This document shows, piece by piece, positions 44,568 to 52,414 of a stretch of DNA of 64,000 nt (its first letter is position 1; each line of letters opens with the position of its first letter). The notes under the pieces were generated by a model. The model was not told where the DNA came from. It worked only from the letters and a program-made list of their open reading frames with translations, and searched no databases. The stretch is from Desulfoluna sp. (GTDB lineage Bacteria > Desulfobacterota > Desulfobacteria > Desulfobacterales > Desulfolunaceae): contig NZ_JAQYWB010000013.1 in NCBI RefSeq assembly GCF_030145185.1, forward strand, positions 34,587 through 98,586. The letters run 5' to 3'. The position numbers and the translations under genes are program-made.

Positions 44568-45483
44568 GAATCTGTCTCTCCTTACAAATGGTTGCTCCAA
44601 CTCTCCATAAAACGCCGAAAAAACAACCGCCCGCTCACCAACCACCCCACACGAGGAAATGTTCCGTCTCCCTTCCGCATCGGCATGTCCGTTGATGTGT
44701 CAAAAGGCATGTCGTCAAGGCGTTTCATCCCTATACTCACTGACAGACCGTCCCGCGCCCGACAAAATTCGCCGGGACTCCCTAACCGGCCACCGCCTGT
44801 CTTCTATCCCCACGCAAAGGAACGCAGGTTTATACCAACATTTACAAGAGATAAGCAACTGAAATAGGGTCTCATTCGCCAGCCGCTGCCTTTTTATTGT
44901 AAAACAGACCCATTTTCTCTGTAATTTGTTGTCACTAAGCTCTAAACCACAAGTATCAATAATAAAATCATTGATATTTCAGGTCAGTGTCCAGGGAACT
45001 GTCATACGGAGCCACCGAAACGGACCTTTCCGATCGTCTTTCATGAAAAATCAGATTGTTGCCACCCGATCAAGCACACTCTCTTCCCCCTAATGACACC
45101 TCACTCCCGCTCCTGACCAATCAAAAAATGAACGATGCATCCCCTAACGTGATGAATTCAAAACCACATCCTCATACAAAAGAGCTCTATCGCATGCTGT
45201 CACCTGAAAAATGAGTCTCGAACTCACAAAATTTTTCTTCCGAAACCACCGTCGGCAAAGCATTTCCGGGGTAGTCCCGAGAATAATTCAAAAAATAGAT
45301 CCACAACCAAGCACATCTCGTGCCATTTGATCATTTTTTATTGACAGACAGGAACAAAAAAATTGAACAGACCCCGCAAAAATGTTAGCACCGCTCCGAT
45401 AAAATGATTCATGACGCTATCCCGAAACCGGATCAGCTCGCTTATAGAACCACTCAGAAACAAGACAGAACAGGAGCTAGAAC
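44568..45483. other. Long divergent intergenic region
   Basis: About 915 bases between divergent transporter genes. No gene supported. 44940-45400 is AT-rich and contains candidate -35 words (TTGACA at 45340-45345) but no convincing paired -10. It probably holds both transporters' promoters. Confidence 0.35.
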
Positions 45484-46905
45484 ATGGAAAACAGCACAGA
45501 AGAACACCATCTTGAACTTTATGGCGGCATCTGGGGCGGACTGGTCCCTCTGATTGTGTTGGTCGGAGGGCTGATCTGGCTTTCCGTTGCCGGAATGGGC
45601 GGCACCAAGCCCTTTTGGGCCTGCGGTTGGATGGCCATCGTCGCAGGGATGTTTTTTGCCAAAGACAAAAAAGATTATTGCCAGTCCATCATGCGCGGCA
45701 TCGGCGACAAAACAGGGATCGTCATCATCACGGCCTGGCTTTTTGCCGGCGTCTTCGGAAAATTGATGGTGGGTGGCGGGCTCGTCAAAGGATTGCTTTG
45801 GCTGGGAACATCCACCGGTGCCCAGGGGTCCATTTTTACCCTCTGCGTTTTTATTGCCGCCATGCTCTTTGCCCTGGGAACCGGAACCAGTACCGGTACC
45901 TGCATCGCCCTGACCCCGGTGCTTTACCCTGCCGGGTATTTCCTGGGAGCCGATCCTGCCTTTCTGGCCGTAGCGATCTTGTCCGGCGCAGCCTTCGGTG
46001 ACAACCTCGCTCCCATCTCGGATACCACCATTGTCTCCGCCTTTACTCAAGGTGCCACCATGCGCGATGTCGTCCGGAGCCGTTTTCCCCTGGCCATGGC
46101 AGCCGCAACCATCACAGCCGTGATCCTTCTTACTTTTGGTGGCGGCGGTGAAACCTCCTCCCTCCCCGATCTTCAGGCTCAGGTAGACCCCTCTGGTGCC
46201 TTTATGCTCATTGCCCTGGGCGTCGTTGTTGCGTCGGCCCTTTCCGGCAGGCACATTATTGAATCCCTGATTTACGGTAACATCAGCGCCGCAATCATCG
46301 GCGTCGTCACCGGCAACATGGCCCTGACCGATATTTTCGGTATTCCTTCCCAGCGCGGTGTGTCAACGGGGATCATTCAAAATGGCATCAACGGCGTGGT
46401 CGGGGCGATTATCTTTGCCCTGCTGATCCTTGCTGTCACGCAGGTCCTTGTTGAAAGCGGGATCATGACCAAAATTTTGAAATTTGCTGAAAAATTTATT
46501 ATCAACACCGTCAGGCAGGCCGAGCTTTCCATTATCGGCGTGACCATCCTGGCGTCGATTCCCATCTCAGCCAACGCTCCTGCCGAGCTACTGGTAGGCC
46601 CCAGCCTGGTCAAACCCATCGGTGGAAAATTCAACCTCGCCCCGGCGCGTAAAGCCAACCTGATGGACTGCGCGGTCTGTACGGTCTTTTTTACCCTGCC
46701 CTGGCATATCGTGGTTGCCGTATGGTACGCCGCCGTTGTCTCGTCTTCAGAGGCCTTCCATATTGTCGCCCCTCCCATCACCACGGCCCTTTACAACCCC
46801 TATTCCTGGGCTCTCCTTTGCGTACTCATCTTTTCCGCCATCACGGGATGGAACCGAAAATATGAGACCGCAGACGCACAGAACGGAAACGACTTTCAGG
46901 CATAA
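45484..46905 (+). CDS. NhaC-type Na+/H+ antiporter
   Basis: 473 residues, with AGGAG nine bases before the ATG. About 11-12 membrane helices. SGAAFGDNLAPISDTTIVSA is the diagnostic ion-binding motif of the NhaC branch of the IT superfamily, and GTGTSTGTCIALTPVLYPAG and TILASIPISANAPAELLVGP-type segments are the paired re-entrant or core motifs. It would exchange Na+ (or a substrate with it) for H+ across the inner membrane. Some relatives exchange malate/lactate or other organic acids, so the ionic role is by family. Monocistronic. Confidence 0.9.
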   Translation: MENSTEEHHLELYGGIWGGLVPLIVLVGGLIWLSVAGMGGTKPFWACGWMAIVAGMFFAKDKKDYCQSIMRGIGDKTGIVIITAWLFAGVFGKLMVGGGLVKGLLWLGTSTGAQGSIFTLCVFIAAMLFALGTGTSTGTCIALTPVLYPAGYFLGADPAFLAVAILSGAAFGDNLAPISDTTIVSAFTQGATMRDVVRSRFPLAMAAATITAVILLTFGGGGETSSLPDLQAQVDPSGAFMLIALGVVVASALSGRHIIESLIYGNISAAIIGVVTGNMALTDIFGIPSQRGVSTGIIQNGINGVVGAIIFALLILAVTQVLVESGIMTKILKFAEKFIINTVRQAELSIIGVTILASIPISANAPAELLVGPSLVKPIGGKFNLAPARKANLMDCAVCTVFFTLPWHIVVAVWYAAVVSSSEAFHIVAPPITTALYNPYSWALLCVLIFSAITGWNRKYETADAQNGNDFQA

Positions 46906-46934
46906 AAAAACAGGTCATCTGAAAGGATGACCTG
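46904..46934 (-). terminator. Terminator for the minus-strand gene pair at 47059-48062
   Basis: CAGGTCATC (46911-46919) and GATGACCTG (46926-46934) make a 9-bp stem. The minus strand continues TTTTTTT. It begins within the stop codon of the NhaC gene and may serve both convergent transcripts, but the T-run favours the minus strand. Confidence 0.7.
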
Positions 46935-46975
46935 CCACACGCCGTAAACTGTTTGTCTTCAAACCTGGAGACTGC

Positions 46976-47015
46976 GTCTTCGAATGATTCTCCCCCTCGT
47001 GAATCATTCGAAGAC
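46976..47015. repeat. Perfect 15-bp inverted repeat
   Basis: GTCTTCGAATGATTC (46976-46990) and GAATCATTCGAAGAC (47001-47015) with a 10-base loop, between convergent genes. Could be a transcript-end stem; no T-run follows on either strand. Confidence 0.65.
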
Positions 47016-47058
47016 GTTCCAAAAAGGTGGGTACCAAATTATTTTTTTGCCTGGGCCC

Positions 47059-47616
47059 TTACTTTGGAGGAAACTGGTCAAGAATTTCCGTCACCAGGGC
47101 CTGAATGGACCGGGTGGTTTTCTCCGGGTCATCGTATTCCATAAATCGCTGGACCCCGGTACCCCGCCAGAAAAGAGTCTCAAGATCCTGCCCCAGAAAA
47201 TCGATGGTCAAGGACTCCTCATCAATCTCCTCAACCGAGTCGCCCGTGCCCAGGGCGATCCCCCCATGACGCCCAAAGCTGCCCAGACCAAAACCAATGC
47301 CCCCGCGGGTCCCGCTCGACTCAATCTTCTGCCGAAGGCCATAGGTATACCGCACAAAAAATGCGGGTGTTCCCGCAGATTTTTTGTCGATGCCCTTTTC
47401 ATGGAGCAGAAGCTCCACCGCCGCTCGGGTCCGCGCATCGCGCAAGGGATTATCAAGGCGGGAGTCCCCGGTTTTCTGCTGGGTTTCTGAAGCCCAGGCA
47501 AAGGAGGTCAGCACCCCGGAATCCGATGCCGGATCATAGTCTTGGCTGACCCGGATCCCCGAGCACCCAATCAGGCAAAGCATGGCCGAAACAATAAAAA
47601 ACCTGATGTATATCAT
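47059..47616 (-). CDS. DUF4136-type lipoprotein
   Basis: 185 residues from the ATG at 47616, preceded by GAGGGGG; the open frame runs back to 47643. A lipoprotein signal peptide (RFFIVSAMLCLIGC) with the lipobox LIGC places it in the membrane facing the periplasm. The mature part (RVSQDYDPASDSGVLTSFAW; LRDARTRAAVELLLHEKGI; SIQALVTEILDQFPPK) follows the DUF4136 pattern, in which the YDPxxDF-like start and a C-terminal V-x-x-I-L-x-x-F-P-P ending are typical. Function unknown. It is 38 bases downstream of a YbjN-like gene and shares its transcript. Confidence 0.8.
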   Translation of the reverse strand: MIYIRFFIVSAMLCLIGCSGIRVSQDYDPASDSGVLTSFAWASETQQKTGDSRLDNPLRDARTRAAVELLLHEKGIDKKSAGTPAFFVRYTYGLRQKIESSGTRGGIGFGLGSFGRHGGIALGTGDSVEEIDEESLTIDFLGQDLETLFWRGTGVQRFMEYDDPEKTTRSIQALVTEILDQFPPK

Positions 47617-47654
47617 CTTGCCCCCTCGTGATGAAATGACCATTCACACCCGTA

Positions 47655-48062
47655 CTAATCCACGAGTTCCTGCCCATGATCGGTAACCGCCTGATGCGGA
47701 ATCTCCGCAAACTGTTTCACCGCCATCACCAGGGCTTTTTTTGTGAGCCCGCCCACCACCCCTAAATCATAGCGAAAAAACAGAAGATTCTCTTCTGCCG
47801 ACGCACAGACCATGATGTACTCGCTGTTAATCAGGTTGACGCACTCAAGCTGCGCAGCCTGCTTGGCGTTTTCTTTAAACCCAAAGACAGACATGAATCG
47901 TATGCGGTTTTTCCGTTCGTTCACCTTGACTCGCACCTTAACCGCTTCCTGAACGGTGATGTCGCCGCCATTTTCCATCGTGGCCTCCATAAAGGCGGAA
48001 TCAAAGACAGACTTGAGCAACTCAGGGGACAGGTTGTCGGCTGTAATCATCTCACTTTGCAT
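47655..48062 (-). CDS. YbjN-like small protein
   Basis: 135 residues from the ATG at 48062 (CAAGGAGGATTC upstream); the longer frame to 48182 lacks a site. There is no signal peptide. The order of elements, an initial helix (SPELLKSVFDSAFMEA), an RIRFMSVFGFKENAKQAAQL beta-strand/helix, and FRYDLGVVGGLTKKALVMAV with a late helix, resembles the YbjN/type-III-chaperone-like fold, which is associated with stress and motility phenotypes in enterics. The assignment is by overall shape, not a diagnostic motif. It is the first gene of a pair with the downstream lipoprotein. Confidence 0.6.
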   Translation of the reverse strand: MQSEMITADNLSPELLKSVFDSAFMEATMENGGDITVQEAVKVRVKVNERKNRIRFMSVFGFKENAKQAAQLECVNLINSEYIMVCASAEENLLFFRYDLGVVGGLTKKALVMAVKQFAEIPHQAVTDHGQELVD

Positions 48063-48517
48063 GGACGAATCCTCCTTGGGCTGATTGTGGGTGTGGGTGC
48101 AGCCGCTCATACCCGAGACAGGCCGAAGATAAAAAAAGGCCCCTGAACCGGGACAAAGAGCCCCACACTGAAACGTCATCATCCTGATTTTTTATTTTTC
48201 TCACGACAAAAGCGTCTGGGGAATTGAAGGTTGGACACGGCACAAAAAAAGGAGTCAGGACGCATTTTCTGAGCGATCGACATCGTGGGGACTCGCCGCT
48301 GGGCGACACGGTACAGAGGGATAACAGACGCATATATTGACTGAAATAATACGCCACTCCCCTTCATTGATCAATAAAGAATCACCAATCCCGGATATTT
48401 CATGAGGAATTGGGTTAAATAAACCGGGTAGCAATTTTCTACAAGAAATCAGGGCGCACGAATGGTATGGTATCCGCATCAAGATTCATCCTCCAACGAT
48501 AAGCCGATATCCAAACC
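48063..48517. other. Divergent intergenic region with MITE-1 fragment
   Basis: No gene. A terminal fragment of MITE-1 lies at 48389-48416 (TCCCGGATATTTCATGAGG then AATTGGGTTA). Confidence 0.4.
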
Positions 48518-49342
48518 ATGAATGAGACCCAAGCCACAGCATTTTACCGTGATATTGAGATTGAAGGTATTGAAGTCACCCGAGTGATTGGAAGCCATCA
48601 CGTCTTCCCCAGACACGTGCATGACGACAACTACACCCTGGTTCTCGTGGAAGAAGGGGCCAGCTACTGCGTGGGCCCGGAAAAACATGAGGCGGTGGTC
48701 AACAGACAGAACATCGCGTTGATCAACCCGGGTCAGGTTCACTCCGGGATCCCCATCGGAGACGAGCAGCTGTCCTACTGGTCCGCCAACATCCTGCTTG
48801 ATGTGATGGCAGCAGCATTTGAAGATATTTTTGAAAAGGATGGGGGTGCGCCCGAGTTCAACCGCATGGTTGTTCGGGACTCGGCTCTTCAACATCGGCT
48901 CAGACTTTTTTTCCATCTGATGACCCTGCCCTGTGGACGGCTTGAACGAGAAACAGCCTTCTTAAACGCCCTCGGGCACCTACTCACTCACCACAGCGAC
49001 AGCAAAAGTCCAGCGGTGTCCTGGCATGATTCACAGCGTGTCTGCCGGGCGAAGGAGTGCCTGTCCGAGGAGCTGTCCAGAAAAATATCTCTGGACGAAG
49101 TGGCAGGTGCCGTGGGCCTGAGTCGATATCATTTTCTCCGCGTTTTTAAAAAGGCCACCGGCATTGCCCCCCACGCCTTCCGCACCCAGAGGCGCATTGA
49201 CCTCTCACAAAAGCTGCTCCGCCAGGGCATGGCCTTCTCCCAGGTCGCCCTTGAGACCGGCTTCAGTGACCAAAGCCATTTCACCAAACGATTCAAGCAG
49301 TTCACTGGAGCCACACCCCGTCAGTACCTGTCAGCCGTTTGA
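48518..49342 (+). CDS. AraC-family transcriptional regulator
   Basis: 274 residues. The N-terminal cupin-like sensing domain (about 20-110) contains HHVFPRHVHDDNYTLVLVEE and NPGQVHSGIP, the AraC_binding pattern. The C-terminal double helix-turn-helix has ISLDEVAGAVGLSRYHFLRV and FSQVALETGFSDQSHFTKRF with the family ending PRQYL. The EamA exporter gene begins 155 bases downstream on the same strand and is the likely target, as is common for AraC/EamA neighbours. No effector can be read from the sequence. Confidence 0.9.
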   Translation: MNETQATAFYRDIEIEGIEVTRVIGSHHVFPRHVHDDNYTLVLVEEGASYCVGPEKHEAVVNRQNIALINPGQVHSGIPIGDEQLSYWSANILLDVMAAAFEDIFEKDGGAPEFNRMVVRDSALQHRLRLFFHLMTLPCGRLERETAFLNALGHLLTHHSDSKSPAVSWHDSQRVCRAKECLSEELSRKISLDEVAGAVGLSRYHFLRVFKKATGIAPHAFRTQRRIDLSQKLLRQGMAFSQVALETGFSDQSHFTKRFKQFTGATPRQYLSAV

Positions 49343-49496
49343 CCTGCCCCTCCCCCTTTCCCCCGCACAAAGAAGCCCTGCAACGGCGCGAACAGCGATT
49401 CATCACCCGACCCGGCTTAAAAACCGCAATTTTTGACAATACGCATCCTTCTCCATGGGTTATCTTCTGCGTACCCACTGATACAGGAGATAAAAC

Positions 49497-50417
49497 ATGG
49501 AGACCGCACAGCCCCGATTAGAGACCGCACCTCAGACGTCCACAGAAAGTAAAAAAGCCCTTTTGCCGGTGGCAGCGCTTATGGCGGCGGTGCTGCTTTG
49601 GGGCGGCTCCTTTGCCGCCATGCGTATCGCTGTGACGGCTCTGAGCCCCTGGTCTGTGATGTGGATCCGAATGATAACCGCGCTGGTTCTCATTGCACCG
49701 TTTGTCGGAAAGTCCACCCTTAAAAGCTACCAAAAAGGCGACTGGAAACTTCTGGTTCCCATGGTGCTGTTTCAGCCCTGCCTCTATTTTCTGCTGGAAT
49801 CCTATGCGCTCACGTACACGACCTCTTCCCAGGCGGGGGTCATCTCAGCCCTGGTCCCTCTGTTTGTCGCTTTCGGAGCCTGGCTCTTCCTTAAGGAACA
49901 GATCAACCGGAACCTGGTCACCGGCCTTGGGATCACCATCATCGGCGTGATCGCTCTCACGGTCCTGGACGCCCCCGGCAGCAAGGCTCAAAACCCTCTC
50001 CTCGGAAACGGCCTCGAACTCATCGCCATGATGAGCGCGGCGATCAATATGATCCTCGTCAAAAAACTGTGCCAACGCTACAACCCCTGGAGCCTGACCG
50101 CCATGCAGTTACTGGCCGGGGCTCTCTTTTTTACTCCCGGCCTGCCCCTTCTCTTTCACCTGCCCCTGGCCGTGTGGACGATAGAGCTGATTCTCGCCAT
50201 GGCATTCCTCGGGCTCTTTGTCACCTTAGGCGCTTTCGGCCTCTACAACTGGGGAATGAGCCACGTGGAAGCTTCCCGGGCATCGATCTTCATCAACCTG
50301 GTTCCCGTCAATGCCGTGCTGATCGGATGGATCCTCCTGGGAGAATCACTCAGCGCTCTGCAACTCCTGATGGCAGGCATTGTCCTGTGCGGTGTCGTTA
50401 TGACAAACCCTCGGTAA
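49497..50417 (+). CDS. EamA-family (DMT superfamily) exporter
   Basis: 306 residues with ten membrane helices in two EamA repeats: VLLWGGSFAAMRIAVTALSP begins the first and LELIAMMSAAINMILVKKL the second. ACAGGAGA precedes the ATG. Family members export amino acids, purines, polyamines or other metabolites; the substrate is unknown. Its last 20 bases overlap the end of the convergent surE-like gene, so the two transcripts are antisense at their 3' ends. It probably forms a functional pair with the AraC-type regulator upstream. Confidence 0.88.
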   Translation: METAQPRLETAPQTSTESKKALLPVAALMAAVLLWGGSFAAMRIAVTALSPWSVMWIRMITALVLIAPFVGKSTLKSYQKGDWKLLVPMVLFQPCLYFLLESYALTYTTSSQAGVISALVPLFVAFGAWLFLKEQINRNLVTGLGITIIGVIALTVLDAPGSKAQNPLLGNGLELIAMMSAAINMILVKKLCQRYNPWSLTAMQLLAGALFFTPGLPLLFHLPLAVWTIELILAMAFLGLFVTLGAFGLYNWGMSHVEASRASIFINLVPVNAVLIGWILLGESLSALQLLMAGIVLCGVVMTNPR

Positions 50418-51219
50418 GCCAGGAGTGAATCGATCCAAACGCCGTGCGAGAGGTGAGATCCAGGGTCAACGGGGTCACAGAGACGACGTTATCCACGCTC
50501 AGGGCATAGACATCGGTCTCTTTGGCTTCATTGGGGTTGGACGCTTTGATCACCCGGGCATCTCGCAATCGGCTGTCCAGGGTGGGATCCTCAAGGCGAG
50601 ACTGATAATGACGCCAGGAAGAGAGGGTGGTCAGGCGCCAGGGGGTCTCGGGCGTGGCAATGCGGGGAACATCGATTTTCAGAATGTGAACGTCTGGAGG
50701 CAAGCCTCTTTTAAGGACGATTTGCGCAAAGTAGCGAAGAAAATAAATAGCCGCCGTCCACTCCTGCTCGGTGTACGCATAATGGGTACCGATGGCGGTC
50801 TCCAGGGAAATGGCGATGGAAGGGATGCCGCAGCAGGCCGCCTCCATGGCCGCCCCCACCGTCCCTGAGCTTGTGACGTTTGCGCCGAGGTTTTCACCGT
50901 AATTGATGCCGGAGACCACAAGGTTCGGAGTGTCCCCTGCCATCACGCTCAGCCCGTGCCCCACCGCCGCAGCAGGCGACGCGTCGCAGGCGTAGGCCGG
51001 GACCGCCTGGCCACCCACCGTCAGGAGTTTCGGCAACAAAGTGGCTTCAGGATTTCCGGTCTTTGCCCGGCCCATAGCCGTCTGCTGATTCATCGGGGCG
51101 ACGATCCTCAACCGGGCCAGAGGACTCAGCGCCTCGGCCGCAGCCAGAAGACCGGGTGAGTCCACCCCATCGTCATTGGTAAGAAGAACGCCTCCTGCCT
51201 TTTTCATCTCATCGGACAT
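50398..51219 (-). CDS. surE: SurE 5'/3'-nucleotidase
   Basis: 273 residues, with AGGAG upstream of the ATG. The metal-binding N-terminus LLTNDDGVDSPGLLAAAEAL is diagnostic, followed by VAPMNQQTAMGRAKTG and VVSGINYGENLGANVTSSGTVGAAMEA, the conserved SGIN and SGTVGAA blocks. SurE dephosphorylates nucleoside 5'- or 3'-monophosphates in a stationary-phase or repair context. The start residues MSDEMKKAGG precede the conserved domain, which is normal. It overlaps the EamA gene end to end by 20 bases and is monocistronic. Confidence 0.93.
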   Translation of the reverse strand: MSDEMKKAGGVLLTNDDGVDSPGLLAAAEALSPLARLRIVAPMNQQTAMGRAKTGNPEATLLPKLLTVGGQAVPAYACDASPAAAVGHGLSVMAGDTPNLVVSGINYGENLGANVTSSGTVGAAMEAACCGIPSIAISLETAIGTHYAYTEQEWTAAIYFLRYFAQIVLKRGLPPDVHILKIDVPRIATPETPWRLTTLSSWRHYQSRLEDPTLDSRLRDARVIKASNPNEAKETDVYALSVDNVVSVTPLTLDLTSRTAFGSIHSWLTEGLS

Positions 51220-51243
51220 GCATCACACTCCTAAGCCAAACTC

Positions 51244-51494
51244 TATCCCGGATATTTCACGAGTTGGGTGCGCTCATATGCAAGGCATCAAAGCTGAAGA
51301 TGTAGTGGTTTACCTCAAAGCTCTGATAACGCGGCAGATGAGTGCACCCGGCTCGCCCGAAGGGTGAGAAAATCAAACAGAATACCGTGGATTACATTTT
51401 GCATTTTTGAAACGACTGAAAATATGACTGCAAAGAACTGTCATTACGGATTATTCCTTAGTCCTGATTGTTTTCTCATGTAATATCCGGGCTA
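51244..51494 (+). mobile_element. MITE-1, full-length copy C
   Basis: About 251 bp, same orientation as copy A, starting TATCCCGGATATTTCACGAG and ending CATGTAATATCCGGGCTA. All inner blocks (GGGTGCGCTCATATGCAAGG; GGCTCGCCCGAAGGGTGAG) are present. It lies 24 bases upstream of the surE start. Confidence 0.75.
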
Positions 51495-51701
51495 TGGGAA
51501 AATTACCATGGCCCTCCAGAGGACCCCAGCGGAAAGGGGCACCCCCTTGCCCACTGATTTCAAAAGCTCATCACCCAGCATACCCCTGATCTCCACGCGT
51601 GAAAACCCTCCCGCATAAACAAGAGGGGTTATGGGTGGCCAGGAGACAGCAACGGCGGCAACCACCATGTCTTTGGGATTGAGAAACGGAATGTATGGCA
51701 T
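51492..51701 (-). CDS. Possible short gene fragment ended by MITE-1
   Basis: 69 residues beginning MPYIPFLNPKDMVVAAVAVS. The TAG stop is supplied by the last bases of the MITE-1 copy at 51244-51494, so an original longer gene may have been cut. No ribosome site of quality and no recognised family. May be random. Confidence 0.25.
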   Translation of the reverse strand: MPYIPFLNPKDMVVAAVAVSWPPITPLVYAGGFSRVEIRGMLGDELLKSVGKGVPLSAGVLWRAMVIFP

Positions 51702-52314
51702 GTTTTTCTCTCGTTCCCAGGCTCTATCTGGGGCAAAAAAAACGTTCTTCGTGCTTGGTGCTTCGTTCTTCGTTCGAGGAGTCGCTGCGCTCCATCCATT
51801 TTAAAAAAGCCATGCGTTGATGGCTCTTCTCTCGTTCCCAGGCTCCGCCTGGGAATGCTCCCCGGAGGCTCTGCCTCCAAACTTGAAACCCCGCAGCTTA
51901 TGAATTTGACCCCTGCACTACGGCTTATCATACCGGCCAGGCAAAGCCTGGAAACGAAAAAATGATCTCCAGATTCGCACTGGAGGGCCCCCCCCGACAA
52001 AAAAGCCGCGACGGAGCACGGCGCGCCCAGAAGGGTGTCATGCCTCCACCCGTTATCAAAACCCATCGGTGTTGAATTTTGCTATGCCCCATCCCCCTTC
52101 AAAACCTTGGTGCAGTTGTTTTTCGGGCGCGCCGCGCTCCGCCACGGCAGTTAAGCGATACCGGTAAGAGGGAATCGCCCTTTGGGATGGAGAGAAAGAG
52201 TGTATGGGGAGTTTTGGGCTGTTACCCGTGCAGGGCTCAGGCTGCAGAAAATAAATAAGCGCACAATCCGTACAACAGACCGCTGCGATTTGACCCGAGG
52301 TACGAGGCAAGCGG
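51695..52314. other. Repeat debris, no gene
   Basis: Holds the family-3 hairpin (51829-51958), a fragment of the same at 51706-51730, and unassigned GC-rich sequence. No supported gene. Confidence 0.45.
51829..51958 (+). repeat. Family-3 hairpin element, copy 1
   Basis: Begins CTCGTTCCCAGGCTCCGCCT, then CCGGAGGCTCTGCCTCCAAA, and ends CAGGCAAAGCCTGGAAACGA: inverted ends with a nested hairpin inside. A second copy at 54943-55104 has the same order and orientation. The pair bracket the ion-channel gene. Confidence 0.7.
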
Positions 52315-52315
52315 T

Positions 52316-52355
52316 AACCCGCTTTCAAGGTGGCACACCTTGCCGCCGGAGGCAC
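52316..52355 (+). repeat. REP-like hairpin, family 2
   Basis: TAACCCGCTTTCAAGGTGG then CACACCTTGCCGCCGGAGGC: same unit as at 1196-1235, located 60 bases after the ion-channel stop. Confidence 0.65.
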
Positions 52356-52414
52356 GTTTTTGCCCCGGCCTTTAACTATAAGGCATCCCTTTTTGCGCTT
52401 TTATTTTCTTCCAT

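Noticed and set aside
45340..45370. Sigma-70 promoter for the NhaC gene beginning TTGACA
   Set aside because: No acceptable -10 at 16-18 bases, so I list the region only as a likely promoter area.
45675..46254. Long minus-strand frames inside the NhaC gene
   Set aside because: Low-complexity antisense of membrane-helix codons; the plus strand has the diagnostic antiporter motifs.
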